From contig CP120722.1 in the NCBI GenBank assembly GCA_029719485.1, forward strand, positions 1,488,001-1,552,000: DNA of 64,000 bases. Direction: 5' to 3'. The notes under the pieces are model-generated. The model searched no databases, was not told the origin of the DNA, and worked only from the letters and a program-made list of their open reading frames with translations. Of this stretch, positions 18,511-25,891 are shown piece after piece (position 1 is the first letter of the stretch; each line of letters opens with the position of its first letter). A program made the position numbers and the translations under genes. The DNA comes from Kiritimatiellota bacterium B12222 (lineage in GTDB: Bacteria > Verrucomicrobiota > Kiritimatiellia > SS1-B-03-39 > UBA6053).

Positions 18511-18858
18511 GTGATCACCAAGCAGACGTTAAAACCTGGAGACCGTGGCAGCAAAAAGCTGACCGAGCATTTTGGAGATCGGCTGATCTGTGTACGTTAT
18601 CGACAGGATCCCGAAACTGGAAAGCGCTTTAAAACGGCTGAAATCATGGTGGAGGATTTTTTGACGATGCCGTCAGAGGCAGATCAGGATCCACAGGAGA
18701 TGCTCTCACTCGAAATCGGCTATCACGAAATCGCATTAAGAGATCAAGTTAAAGCAGCAGGTGGCCGTTGGAATAGGGAAGGTCTGGTGTGGAAACTCCC
18801 TCGTCACCGGGTCAATTCCCTCAACCTACAATCAAGAATCGTCAAAAACGCAAATTAA
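18511..18858 (+). CDS. Small conserved protein of unknown function
   Basis: 115 residues starting at GTG 18511. The opening ITKQTLKPGDRGSKKLTEHFGDRLICVRYRQDPETGKRFKTAEIMVEDF and the later LRDQVKAAGGRWNREGLVWKLP are a pattern I recognise from short hypothetical proteins scattered in accessory regions of many bacteria, but no function is established to my knowledge. No signal peptide or membrane segment. It is the first gene of the accessory patch that ends near 20.9 kb; its upstream boundary carries no clear attC-like site. Confidence 0.55.
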   Translation: MITKQTLKPGDRGSKKLTEHFGDRLICVRYRQDPETGKRFKTAEIMVEDFLTMPSEADQDPQEMLSLEIGYHEIALRDQVKAAGGRWNREGLVWKLPRHRVNSLNLQSRIVKNAN

Positions 18859-18877
18859 CAGAAATATGAAATTTACT

Positions 18878-18962
18878 AAATCTACCTACACGAAGTCTCT
18901 ACATCTACCAGCTCTAGTGACAAATCTCTATATTTAGAGACTTATTTGTGTTCGTAGATTAA
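18878..18962. repeat. Imperfect long inverted repeat between two accessory genes
   Basis: The arm at 18878-18902 (AATCTACCTACACG then AAGTCTCTA) pairs with 18935-18960 (TAGAGACTT then TGTGTTCGTAGATT). The inner TCTCTATATTTAGAGA is also palindromic. It could be a terminator-like structure or the end of a cassette or small mobile element; there is no T run. Confidence 0.5.
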
Positions 18963-18983
18963 CTTGTTGTGCTGAGAATATTT

Positions 18984-19352
18984 ATGAAACAAAGCGACCA
19001 AGCTAGAGCTAAACGACTTTTGAAATTACGAACCGAGGGTGCAAACTTCCGCTGGAACTATTTGCTCAAATCAAAGCAGTTCTGGATTACGATTATAGCT
19101 ATCGTTTTGATGATAAGCTACGCCATCACAACGCCCGATGATTTAATCCTGAATCGGATCATATTCTGCCTCATGGGTGTTTTTATCGGACGAATACTTA
19201 GAGATATGATTTGGTTAAAAGACATTGTAGATGCATTTCCTTTTACTGAAAAAATAATGAATTGGGAAAAGATCGAAAGCATCGCTAGTGACAAAACCAA
19301 GGCGCAACCAAAAGACCAACCGAACCCTCATACTTCGGGTCCGGTTGTCTGA
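18984..19352 (+). CDS. Small two-helix membrane protein (first attC-bounded cassette)
   Basis: 122 residues from ATG 18984, with in-frame GTG at 18969 as an alternative. Two hydrophobic segments, FWITIIAIVLMISYAI (~36-51) and IIFCLMGVFIGRIL (~62-75), with basic N-terminal residues and a polar C-terminal tail. No recognisable family. The 3' end runs into the attC-like site at 19302-19362: the stop codon TGA lies inside the site, a layout common in integron cassettes. AT-richer than neighbouring core genes. Confidence 0.5.
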   Translation: MKQSDQARAKRLLKLRTEGANFRWNYLLKSKQFWITIIAIVLMISYAITTPDDLILNRIIFCLMGVFIGRILRDMIWLKDIVDAFPFTEKIMNWEKIESIASDKTKAQPKDQPNPHTSGPVV

Positions 19353-19362
19353 GGCGTTGGGT
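19302..19362 (+). other. attC-like recombination site 1
   Basis: 61 bp that divide as R'' GCGCAAC, 5-nt spacer, L'' GACCAAC, a stem CGAACCC...GGGTCCG, L' GTTGTC, 6-nt spacer, R' GTTGGGT. L'' has one extra C relative to L', the extrahelical base that orients integron integrase. R' fits GTTRRRY exactly. The R''/R' arms match at 5 of 7 positions. Confidence 0.65.
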
Positions 19363-19369
19363 GAATATA

Positions 19370-19696
19370 ATGAAAAAAATATTACTCATCACGTTTTTGC
19401 TTCTGAGCTTGTCCTTGACCACATACAGCCAAGAAGCTTCTGTACAAGCCCGTCAGCCTGACATAACTTTTTTTGAGTCGGTCGATACGATTCGTGAATT
19501 CATGAGCAAAAAAACTAAATTTGATTATTCAGACCGGAACCTGATTGAGGTGTCACTCAAGTTCATAGATGGACACCCACGAAAGGGGGAAGCCTGGGTC
19601 TATCGTTTTGGGCACAAGATACCAAAACGAGGCAATGATTTAAGTATATTTCATTTTACGGATGGAGAAATTATCGAATTTCATCATGGCCCATAA
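19370..19696 (+). CDS. Small secreted protein (second cassette)
   Basis: 108 residues from ATG 19370 (an in-frame GTG at 19361 would lie within the attC-like site). Clear signal peptide: MKKILLITFLLLSLSLTTYS, cleavage near residue 20. The mature ~88 residues are polar with no recognised domain; they contain VSLKFIDGHPRKGEAWVYRFGHK. The start is only 7 bases after the R' box of site 1 and the stop 10 bases before site 2, the tight packing of a gene cassette. Confidence 0.5.
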   Translation: MKKILLITFLLLSLSLTTYSQEASVQARQPDITFFESVDTIREFMSKKTKFDYSDRNLIEVSLKFIDGHPRKGEAWVYRFGHKIPKRGNDLSIFHFTDGEIIEFHHGP

Positions 19697-19706
19697 AGAA
19701 CAAAAA

Positions 19707-19766
19707 TCCGAACAATGCGTCCAACCGAACCGCGGGTACGCGGTCCGCTTGACTTGAGAGTTGAGG
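19707..19766 (+). other. attC-like recombination site 2
   Basis: 60 bp: R'' TCCGAAC, spacer AATGC, L'' GTCCAAC, stem CGAACCGCG-GGTA-CGCGGTCCG, L' CTTGAC, spacer TTGAGA, R' GTTGAGG. Spacers are again 5 and 6 nt and L'' again carries an extra C. The left half resembles the classic aadA1 attC in layout (AACAAT, then GTxCAA, then CCGAACCGC). R' departs from GTTRRRY at the last base. Confidence 0.65.
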
Positions 19767-19769
19767 AAT

Positions 19770-20810
19770 ATGAATTTTTATCGAATAAAACATGGGAGGT
19801 TCATCACGGGTTTACTGGTGCTTCTCTCGTTCATTCGCGCCTATGCAGGAATATACATCCATGACAGTATTTTTATTACGGATGAAAAGCAACGGGATGC
19901 CATAATATCAGCAACTGAGAAGTTGGATAAAACGCCAACTGACATTCAAGCTCTTGAAACCCTGGTGCACGCCCTCGGGCCACATGTTTCACAGAGCCCC
20001 TATTATACTTTTGAGGATCCCGTTAAAAAGAAAGCGTACGTCGTTATGGGTGAAATGTATTCCACGGAATTCCTGTTGCACCTGCTTAATGAAGGTTCCA
20101 ATGCAACTATATATTGGTCTCTTCAAAAGATCAAACATCAGGAAATCAATAGTTATGAAGGCTGGAAAAGTGGTCGCCGACAAATATCAACAGCACCGAG
20201 AATGATTTCGAGAAATGCCCTCGTGACTCCGGAAGTTAAGCGAGCGCTTATCCCACATTTGAACAAGCTGAAAAACTCACCTGAAAAGGGGATTACGGGC
20301 ATTGCGAACCGGATGATTAAGGAGTATGGACTCCTAATGGATCGAGAGGGTTTCCTCAATCAGTTGAATGACCCAGACGAAGAAAAGGTAGCGAAGTCAT
20401 TATCAAATATGATGGCTTATGTACGGGTTGATCCTCTGATCACGGAAAGAGTCTGGGAACTGCTTGCCGATGCGGAAACAGACTACCTCAGATTTACCTG
20501 TCTCAGATATCCCTGGTTATTTGAGATAGAACAGTTTGATGAACCTAAAGAACAAACTCTTCTTTATCAGCTTGAATACTACCGAGGAGGTGTAGCCACG
20601 AACGTAAACACCGCATTAGAAATACTTGCCCGTTCTGAGAATCCTTTAGCCGAAGAGATTCTTCAATCATTGACTCGCAGCCATAATGTAAAGGCGAAAA
20701 TTAGGGCGGAAAGATATCTTCGGGTGTATGACGAAAAGAATCGACCCTCTGAAGAAGCTGCAGAGCTCAAGGAAGCTAAAGGTGCGTCATTAAGGAATGA
20801 AACACCATAA
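19770..20810 (+). CDS. Secreted alpha-helical protein of unknown function (third cassette)
   Basis: 346 residues from ATG 19770, three bases after attC-like site 2. N-terminal signal peptide or anchor (FITGLLVLLSFIRAYAG, ~11-27). The rest is predicted helical and reads like degenerate HEAT-type repeats: ALIPHLNKLKNSPEKGITGIANRMIKE at ~170-195, NTALEILARSENPLAEEILQSL at ~292-313, then NVKAKIRAERYLRV. No known domain can be named. It is a large gene for a cassette and the stop is 45 bases before site 3. Confidence 0.55.
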   Translation: MNFYRIKHGRFITGLLVLLSFIRAYAGIYIHDSIFITDEKQRDAIISATEKLDKTPTDIQALETLVHALGPHVSQSPYYTFEDPVKKKAYVVMGEMYSTEFLLHLLNEGSNATIYWSLQKIKHQEINSYEGWKSGRRQISTAPRMISRNALVTPEVKRALIPHLNKLKNSPEKGITGIANRMIKEYGLLMDREGFLNQLNDPDEEKVAKSLSNMMAYVRVDPLITERVWELLADAETDYLRFTCLRYPWLFEIEQFDEPKEQTLLYQLEYYRGGVATNVNTALEILARSENPLAEEILQSLTRSHNVKAKIRAERYLRVYDEKNRPSEEAAELKEAKGASLRNETP

Positions 20811-20855
20811 CCAGACCAACCGCCCAAATTCGTGAAGTGAGTATGGCAACCATAA

Positions 20856-20904
20856 TAATAACAATCTCCGCCTCCGAACCCGTCGGAGCGGGTGGGCGTT
20901 GGGA
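20856..20904 (+). other. attC-like recombination site 3 (short stem)
   Basis: 49 bp: R'' TAATAAC, spacer AATCT (5), L'' CCGCCTCCG, loop AACCCGT, L' CGGAGCGG, spacer GTGGGC (6), R' GTTGGGA. The left arm again has one extra C (CCGC-C-TCCG). Weaker than sites 1 and 2 because R''/R' match at only 4 of 7 positions and the site is short. Confidence 0.45.
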
Positions 20905-21268
20905 TAGAAAATGGTAGCTTTGAAACTTATTCGAATACCATTTGGGTCTTTTATGAAAATTTGCGCTCTGATGGGCCTTCCCGCAGGATTGATATTTGAT
21001 GTTATTCCTCTGGTGAGGAGGATGTCAAGCCGAAGCGATGGTTCGCCTCCACGCAGGGGGGGCAGGGCCTTTCGGTTGATAAAGCTGTACGTTCGTTTAG
21101 GGCGGTTTAGGCCTTGATTTTCTCTTTTTGAAATTTTTGAGAATTTAGGCATTTTGGTAAGCCTAATATCTGTTTCTTTTGTGTCTTAGGGGTTTCATTT
21201 TGACCTGATTTTTCCTAGAGGAGAGGGTTCAGATCTATTTTGAAACCACCTATTAAAGGAAAAATAAC
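20905..21268. other. Intergenic region between the cassette patch and the bactofilin gene
   Basis: 364 bases. AAATGGTA at the start pairs with TACCATTT ~25 bases on. The middle (21020-21070) is G-rich with no product. A 68-codon frame at 20911-21117 has no recognisable features and was not called. The bactofilin promoter should lie in the AT-rich part after 21120, but I cannot pick a clear -35/-10 pair. TAAAGGA at 21255-21261 is the ribosome site of the bactofilin gene. Confidence 0.5.
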
Positions 21269-21703
21269 ATGAGTGATGCAAATGCAGCAGCCCAATCCCT
21301 GATCTCTTCTGAAGTGGAGATTATTGGTACCATTAAAAGTTCCGGATCTCTTCAAATTGAAGGCCGGGTTGAAGGGGAAATTTTGTCGGAAGGCGATGTC
21401 CTTATTGGCAAATCTGGTTCTGTAAAAGGGAACCTGAAAGTAAATTCCGTTACGTTGTCGGGTACGGTACAAGGCAATATCGAAGCGAAAGACCGGATTG
21501 CACTGAAATCTACGGCCCGTTTGTTAGGCGATATCAAAGCCAAACGTTTGTCGGTTGAAGACGGTGTGACTTTTGTTGGTAAATCTGAAGTAAATCCCAC
21601 CGGTCAGCCCATCAAGTTTGATGAAGCGCCTGCCGCACAGGAAAAACCCAAACAAAACGAAGGTCAGAATCCGAATCAGCAGGGTCAAGGACCTCGCAAG
21701 TAA
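21269..21703 (+). CDS. Bactofilin
   Basis: 144 residues with the DUF583/bactofilin right-handed beta-helix: repeated short strands from SEVEIIGTIKSSGSLQIEGRVEG (~14-36) through GKSGSVKGNLKVNSVTLSGTVQGNIEAKD to FVGKSEV (~110), flanked by short flexible ends, the last rich in Pro, Gln and Asn. Bactofilins polymerise without nucleotide into membrane-associated filaments that position cell-wall enzymes and other proteins. Good Shine-Dalgarno (AAAGGA). It starts a run with a bactofilin-like protein and a Mur ligase, pointing to a cell-wall or shape role. Confidence 0.9.
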   Translation: MSDANAAAQSLISSEVEIIGTIKSSGSLQIEGRVEGEILSEGDVLIGKSGSVKGNLKVNSVTLSGTVQGNIEAKDRIALKSTARLLGDIKAKRLSVEDGVTFVGKSEVNPTGQPIKFDEAPAAQEKPKQNEGQNPNQQGQGPRK

Positions 21704-21723
21704 TTCACTCCGCGTGATTCCGC

Positions 21724-22536
21724 GTGGCGTCTAAAAAAACCAAGGTTGTGGATGGTTTCACCGCCATTCGTGCTGCCCAAGAAGCGGCGCGACATGGGCG
21801 TGGGGATCCTTTGCGCCCACAATCTGAGACGCCCAACAAGCCACCAGGCACGGCGGACCCCAAATCGGGGGCACGGATAGGTCGGTCAGTGATGCCGACG
21901 AAACGCGAAGTAATCTGTCCTGAATGCGATACCATTTCTTCGGTAGTGGGTAAGGTCGAACTGTGGGTGTGTACCCATTGTCGTCACCGCATGAAGTTGC
22001 AGGACTTGGAGCTTCCTGACGGAGAATGGAGCGACGAAATCGAAGTGGGTGGCACCGTGATTATTCCTTCAGGTACAAAGCTGATGGGTGGAAAAATCAC
22101 GGCGAACAATGTGGTGCTACAAGGGGAAATGGCAGGGGTCGAATTGCGCGCTTGTAATAAGCTGACGATTGGGGCCCATGCCAAACCTGATTGGGTACGC
22201 CTAAAAATGTTGGACCTTGAAGTCGGTGTTGGGGTGAATCTGACCCCCGGCAAACCGATTGAAGGTCGCAATTTGTTGCTCCATGGAAAGTTCGCAGGGA
22301 ATGCGGTGCTGAGTGGTCGTTTGCATATTTATGCGGACGGAGATTTCTCGGGTCAGTTGCGTGCGGCCGGCTTAGAAGTCGAAGAAGGCGGAGGGTTCAG
22401 GGCTCAACTCGATGTGAAACCTGAAAATGCGCCTCCCCCTCCTAAACCCAAAGCGCGTGCTCCGGCCAAACCCAATCCAAAGCTTCGCCCTCCAGTGCCT
22501 CGATCCAACAAACCTCCACCCCCACAAAAGAAATGA
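21724..22536 (+). CDS. Zinc-ribbon protein with bactofilin-like beta-helix
   Basis: 270 residues from GTG 21724, without a clear ribosome site. Three parts: a basic, Pro-rich N-terminus (1-60); a four-cysteine zinc ribbon CPEC...CTHC (~64-87); and a beta-helical region (~100-230) with repeats such as GGTVIIPSGTKLMGGKITANNVVLQGEMAG and LHGKFAGNAVLSGRLHIYADGDFSGQL, similar in rhythm to bactofilin. The tail is Pro/Lys-rich (235-270). It starts 20 bases after the bactofilin stop and overlaps the next gene by ATGA, so the three genes are probably co-expressed. It may copolymerise with or cap the bactofilin; that is inference. Confidence 0.7.
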   Translation: MASKKTKVVDGFTAIRAAQEAARHGRGDPLRPQSETPNKPPGTADPKSGARIGRSVMPTKREVICPECDTISSVVGKVELWVCTHCRHRMKLQDLELPDGEWSDEIEVGGTVIIPSGTKLMGGKITANNVVLQGEMAGVELRACNKLTIGAHAKPDWVRLKMLDLEVGVGVNLTPGKPIEGRNLLLHGKFAGNAVLSGRLHIYADGDFSGQLRAAGLEVEEGGGFRAQLDVKPENAPPPPKPKARAPAKPNPKLRPPVPRSNKPPPPQKK

Positions 22537-23828
22537 GTCATCGACAGGTACATGTGAGTGGTGTGGGAGGCGTGGGCATGAATGCCATCGCTCAATTATT
22601 GGCGCTGGATGGCGTACAAGTGAGCGGGTCTGACCGTTTTTTGGATCAGGGGGTGGAGTTGCCGGTGTTTCGCTGTCTACGTGAGTTGGGGGTACGACTG
22701 CTGCCTCAGGATGGGAGTGGTTTGTCTACGGAAAGTGATGCCTTGGTGATCAGCACCGCGGTGGAGGCGGATAATCCGGAACGGATGCGGGCTGCGGCCT
22801 TGGGTATTCCTGAACTGCATCGCGCAGAAATGTTGGCCCAGTTCACGCGGAGGGGAGATCTGATTGCGGTTGCGGGCACCAGTGGTAAGACCTCCTGCAC
22901 GGGTTGGTTGGGCTGGACATTGGCGGCCTGTGGTCTTGATCCAAACGTGGTGAACGGGGGGGGGATTTTGGGTTGGAAAGATGCCCAGCATCCCGGGAAT
23001 GTCCGTTGGTCGTCTTCGGGAAAGCTCTGGGTCGTAGAAGTGGATGAAAGCGATGGTTCGCTGTTGAAGTTTGACCCTGAAATTGCTCTGATTAACACCT
23101 TGTCGGCCGATCACCATTCTTTGGAAGATACGGTAGAGTTGTTTCGAACCTTTGCACGTAAAGTGAAGCGCACTGTGATTTGCGGACCGAAGGTGAAGGC
23201 CTACTTAGAGGGGGATAATGAGATTACCGCGGAACTGATCGAGGTGAGTGATCCGGTTGAGGTGAATTTGCCCGGTGCTCATAATGCGTGGAATGCGGCG
23301 GCGGTTTTGGCGGTGGCGGAGGTTTGTGGGCTGCCGCGCGAACAGGCCTTGCGTGCCCTGCGTAGTTTTCGAGGGGTAGAGCGTCGACTGGAGCTTTGTT
23401 CAGGAGTGGGGGCCGGACCTCAGGTGTATGATGACTATGCGCATAATCCTGAAAAAATTGCGGCGGCGATTCGTGCCGTGCAACCCGAAAATGGACGACT
23501 CACGGTGTTGTGGAGGCCTCATGGCTTTGCGCCACTCCAACAAAATTTTGATGCCTTTGTCGATTGTTTTGCTACCAGCCTTCGTGAGCAGGACAAGGCA
23601 CTTATCTTACCCGTATTTTATGCGGGGGGGACAGCTCCCCGGGGGATCGACAGTGGGGATTTGGTGGATGCCTTACACGCGCGGGGATGTAAGGCGGTGT
23701 TGATCGAGGATTACCCCTCTGCCTGGGAAGCTGACGCGGAGGATGTGTTGTTGGTGATGGGGGCGCGGGATCCTGCTTTGCCTCTCTTTGCCCAACGCAT
23801 GGGCCGTGTCGTGGGACCGTCGCAATAA
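22533..23828 (+). CDS. murC: MurC-like UDP-N-acetylmuramate ligase
   Basis: 431 residues. The N-terminal Rossmann motif VHVSGVGGVGMNAIAQLL (residues 5-22) is MurC/Mpl type, followed by a P-loop GTSGKTS (~116-122; most MurC have GTHGKT), then VVEVDESDGSLLKFDPEIALINTLSADH, the MurC-type DESD and xxDH blocks, HNAWNAAAVLAVAE (~250-263) and a C-terminal domain with DDYAHNPEKI. Known reaction: ATP-dependent addition of L-Ala to UDP-MurNAc; the relative Mpl recycles murein tripeptide. It is the only MurC candidate in view and lies outside the dcw cluster, coupled by ATGA to the bactofilin-like gene. MurC is preferred over Mpl, but length and P-loop are slightly unusual. Confidence 0.7.
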   Translation: MSHRQVHVSGVGGVGMNAIAQLLALDGVQVSGSDRFLDQGVELPVFRCLRELGVRLLPQDGSGLSTESDALVISTAVEADNPERMRAAALGIPELHRAEMLAQFTRRGDLIAVAGTSGKTSCTGWLGWTLAACGLDPNVVNGGGILGWKDAQHPGNVRWSSSGKLWVVEVDESDGSLLKFDPEIALINTLSADHHSLEDTVELFRTFARKVKRTVICGPKVKAYLEGDNEITAELIEVSDPVEVNLPGAHNAWNAAAVLAVAEVCGLPREQALRALRSFRGVERRLELCSGVGAGPQVYDDYAHNPEKIAAAIRAVQPENGRLTVLWRPHGFAPLQQNFDAFVDCFATSLREQDKALILPVFYAGGTAPRGIDSGDLVDALHARGCKAVLIEDYPSAWEADAEDVLLVMGARDPALPLFAQRMGRVVGPSQ

Positions 23829-23838
23829 GAGAGAGAGA

Positions 23839-24762
23839 TCACCAACGTTCGGCAATGGCTTTGTGGGCGGCTTTGGAGGTCCAATAGGCGTAGTGGGCTT
23901 TGCTGATCCAGTCCGATACATTCACGTAAACATCGGAGACGACTTTGCTGTCGTTGTTCATCAAGGGGGCCACGGGCCAAGACAAGGGGTCATCCAAATC
24001 CCAAAGGTTTTGCCAACGGGGGCCGGGTAAAGTTTCGTCAGGGACCAACCCGTAGTGAAGGGGATTGAGTTTTTCTCCCGCAGCGATGGCTTCAACGACG
24101 CGACTGTGCCGCAGTGCCATAGAGGAAAGGGGGTTGCCTAAGGTGATCAAACGGCGCAATTTTAATTCACCGCTGATGGCGAGTGCTCTTAAATGTAAGG
24201 ATTCATCTTTGCCGGACTGATGAACAAAACAGTGCTGTGAATAGGGTGGCACTTCTGGATGAAAGAGGTGGAAGAGGAGGTCAAATGCAATCACGCCTCC
24301 CATACTGTGACCCACCAAAGTGAGACGTAAAGGGCGGTCGTCTAGAGCGCGTTGCTTTTGAACGAAGCTGTAGAGCTGTTTACAAATGGCGGCCCGCACC
24401 GCTTCTTTTCCGGTGTTTGACGTGTAATAAAACATGTCGCTGTAGCCGAAAAAACTCAACTCACGGAGTTGATTGATGGCGAGGCGACTGGGGTTGAGGG
24501 AGAAATCTTTTGCGTTGTTGATTTCCGGCAGCACGCGGTGACCTAATTGGTTTTGGGCTTGGCTGAGAAGCTCTTGGTCGACCGATGTTTCCTCCCCGGG
24601 ATTCCATCCCCATTCGGCACCATGAAAGGTCGTGGGCCAGTGGGGATTAAATCCGCGTATACCATCATTTAAACTTTTATAAATGGTGGTATGGGGCGCG
24701 GGATCTCGGCGGGGAGTTACCCCGTGGATGTAAAAGATGAGATCCCGCACCTCGTCACTCAT
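23839..24762 (-). CDS. Alpha/beta hydrolase (lipase/esterase-like)
   Basis: 307 residues starting at ATG 24762, whose ATGA overlaps the stop of the isocitrate dehydrogenase gene, so translation is probably coupled. LIFYIHGVTPRRD (~8-20) is the oxyanion strand and GHSMGG at ~151-156 is the nucleophile elbow with Ser153; a later His would complete the triad. No signal peptide, so probably cytoplasmic. Overall it resembles DUF676/PGAP1-like lipases, but substrate and role are unknown. A TTG-started longer frame (24783) exists but overlaps further into idh. Its stop is 10 bases from the convergent murC-like gene. Confidence 0.7.
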   Translation of the reverse strand: MSDEVRDLIFYIHGVTPRRDPAPHTTIYKSLNDGIRGFNPHWPTTFHGAEWGWNPGEETSVDQELLSQAQNQLGHRVLPEINNAKDFSLNPSRLAINQLRELSFFGYSDMFYYTSNTGKEAVRAAICKQLYSFVQKQRALDDRPLRLTLVGHSMGGVIAFDLLFHLFHPEVPPYSQHCFVHQSGKDESLHLRALAISGELKLRRLITLGNPLSSMALRHSRVVEAIAAGEKLNPLHYGLVPDETLPGPRWQNLWDLDDPLSWPVAPLMNNDSKVVSDVYVNVSDWISKAHYAYWTSKAAHKAIAERW

Positions 24763-25790
24763 GCAGAGGTGATCCTGTTGCAAAGTGCGTCTGTGAAAGC
24801 CGTGGTTCCTAATTCACCACCGAGGTCACGAGTTTTTTCACCGGCTTCTAGAGCACTGTTGTATGCGGTTTTGATTTTCTCGGCTGCTTCGCGCATGATT
24901 TCGAGTCCTTCGGTATCTGCGAGGTAGTTCAACATCATCACTGCAGACATGATCAATGCCAAAGGATTGGCAATATCTTTACCCGCAATGTCGGGCGCAG
25001 ATCCGTGAACGGCTTCGAATACCGCATCGCTATTCCCGATGTTTGCACCGGGCACCACGCCGAGCCCGCCGACCAATCCGGCACATAAATCACTGACCAC
25101 ATCTCCGTAGAGATTTTCGAGTAACAACATGTCAAATTGAGTGGGGTCTTGAACCATTTTCATGCAGCCTGCATCGATAATCACTTCTTCATAGGCGACG
25201 TCAGCATATCCTTTGGCCGCTTTTGCGGATTCACGAATAAACAGGCCGTCGGTGAGTTTCATGATGTTGGCTTTATGGAAGACGGTCACTTTTTTGCGAT
25301 CCCGTTTACGGGCGTAATCAAAGGCCCATTCCGAAATGCGGCTACAGGCTTTTTCAGTGGCCACTTTCATGGACATAACGGTGCCTTCAGTGACCACGTT
25401 TTCGACGCCACTGTAAAGACCTTCGGTGTTTTCGCGAATGATGACGAGGTCAATGTTTTCGAATCGGGTTTTGACACCGGGAAGGCTGCGAACAGGTCGC
25501 ACGGCCGCATAGAGATCCAAGGCTTTTCGTAATTGGACGTTTACGGAACTGAATCCTTTTCCTACGGGGGTGGTGCAGGGGCTTTTCAAGGCGATTTTAT
25601 GTTCGCGAATTGCTGCGGTGGTTGAATCGGGCAGGACAACGTCGCCATCTGCGAGGGCGGCAACGCCTGCATGATGTTCATGCCAAACAATGGGGGCGCC
25701 GGCGGCTTCGAGTACGCGTTGAGTGGCGCGCATTACTTCAGGTCCAATGCCATCTCCAGGGATGGCTACGATATGTCGTGGTGTGGTCAT
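24759..25790 (-). CDS. NAD-dependent isocitrate dehydrogenase (IDH3-like)
   Basis: 343 residues from ATG 25790. The beta-decarboxylating dehydrogenase family is unmistakable: VAIPGDGIGPEVM, SSVNVQLRKALDLYAAVRP, IIRENTEGLYSGVEN, KANIMKLTDGLF, NLYGDVVSDLCAG, and VFEAVHGSAPDIAGKDIANP. The ENTEGLYSG block and KDIANP (not KxQDKVNP) point to NAD-specific isocitrate dehydrogenase rather than isopropylmalate dehydrogenase; it converts isocitrate to 2-oxoglutarate. An upstream in-frame ATG at 25859 would add 23 residues unlike the family, so the internal ATG is preferred although it lacks a Shine-Dalgarno. It works with the two aconitases at 3-9 kb. Confidence 0.85.
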   Translation of the reverse strand: MTTPRHIVAIPGDGIGPEVMRATQRVLEAAGAPIVWHEHHAGVAALADGDVVLPDSTTAAIREHKIALKSPCTTPVGKGFSSVNVQLRKALDLYAAVRPVRSLPGVKTRFENIDLVIIRENTEGLYSGVENVVTEGTVMSMKVATEKACSRISEWAFDYARKRDRKKVTVFHKANIMKLTDGLFIRESAKAAKGYADVAYEEVIIDAGCMKMVQDPTQFDMLLLENLYGDVVSDLCAGLVGGLGVVPGANIGNSDAVFEAVHGSAPDIAGKDIANPLALIMSAVMMLNYLADTEGLEIMREAAEKIKTAYNSALEAGEKTRDLGGELGTTAFTDALCNRITSA

Positions 25791-25891
25791 ATTTTTAGGG
25801 GTCTTGTTTTTATGTTTTGAGGAAAAGCTGAGGAGTAGAGAGGGCTGAGGGAATTCCATATGTGGAGATTCCCCAAAGAGACCACTATATT

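Noticed and set aside
20911..21117. 68-codon plus-strand frame before the bactofilin gene
   Set aside because: No recognisable features, odd composition over a G-rich tract, no clear ribosome site.
25791..25859. Longer N-terminus for isocitrate dehydrogenase
   Set aside because: The extra 23 residues do not resemble the family, which begins right at the internal ATG.
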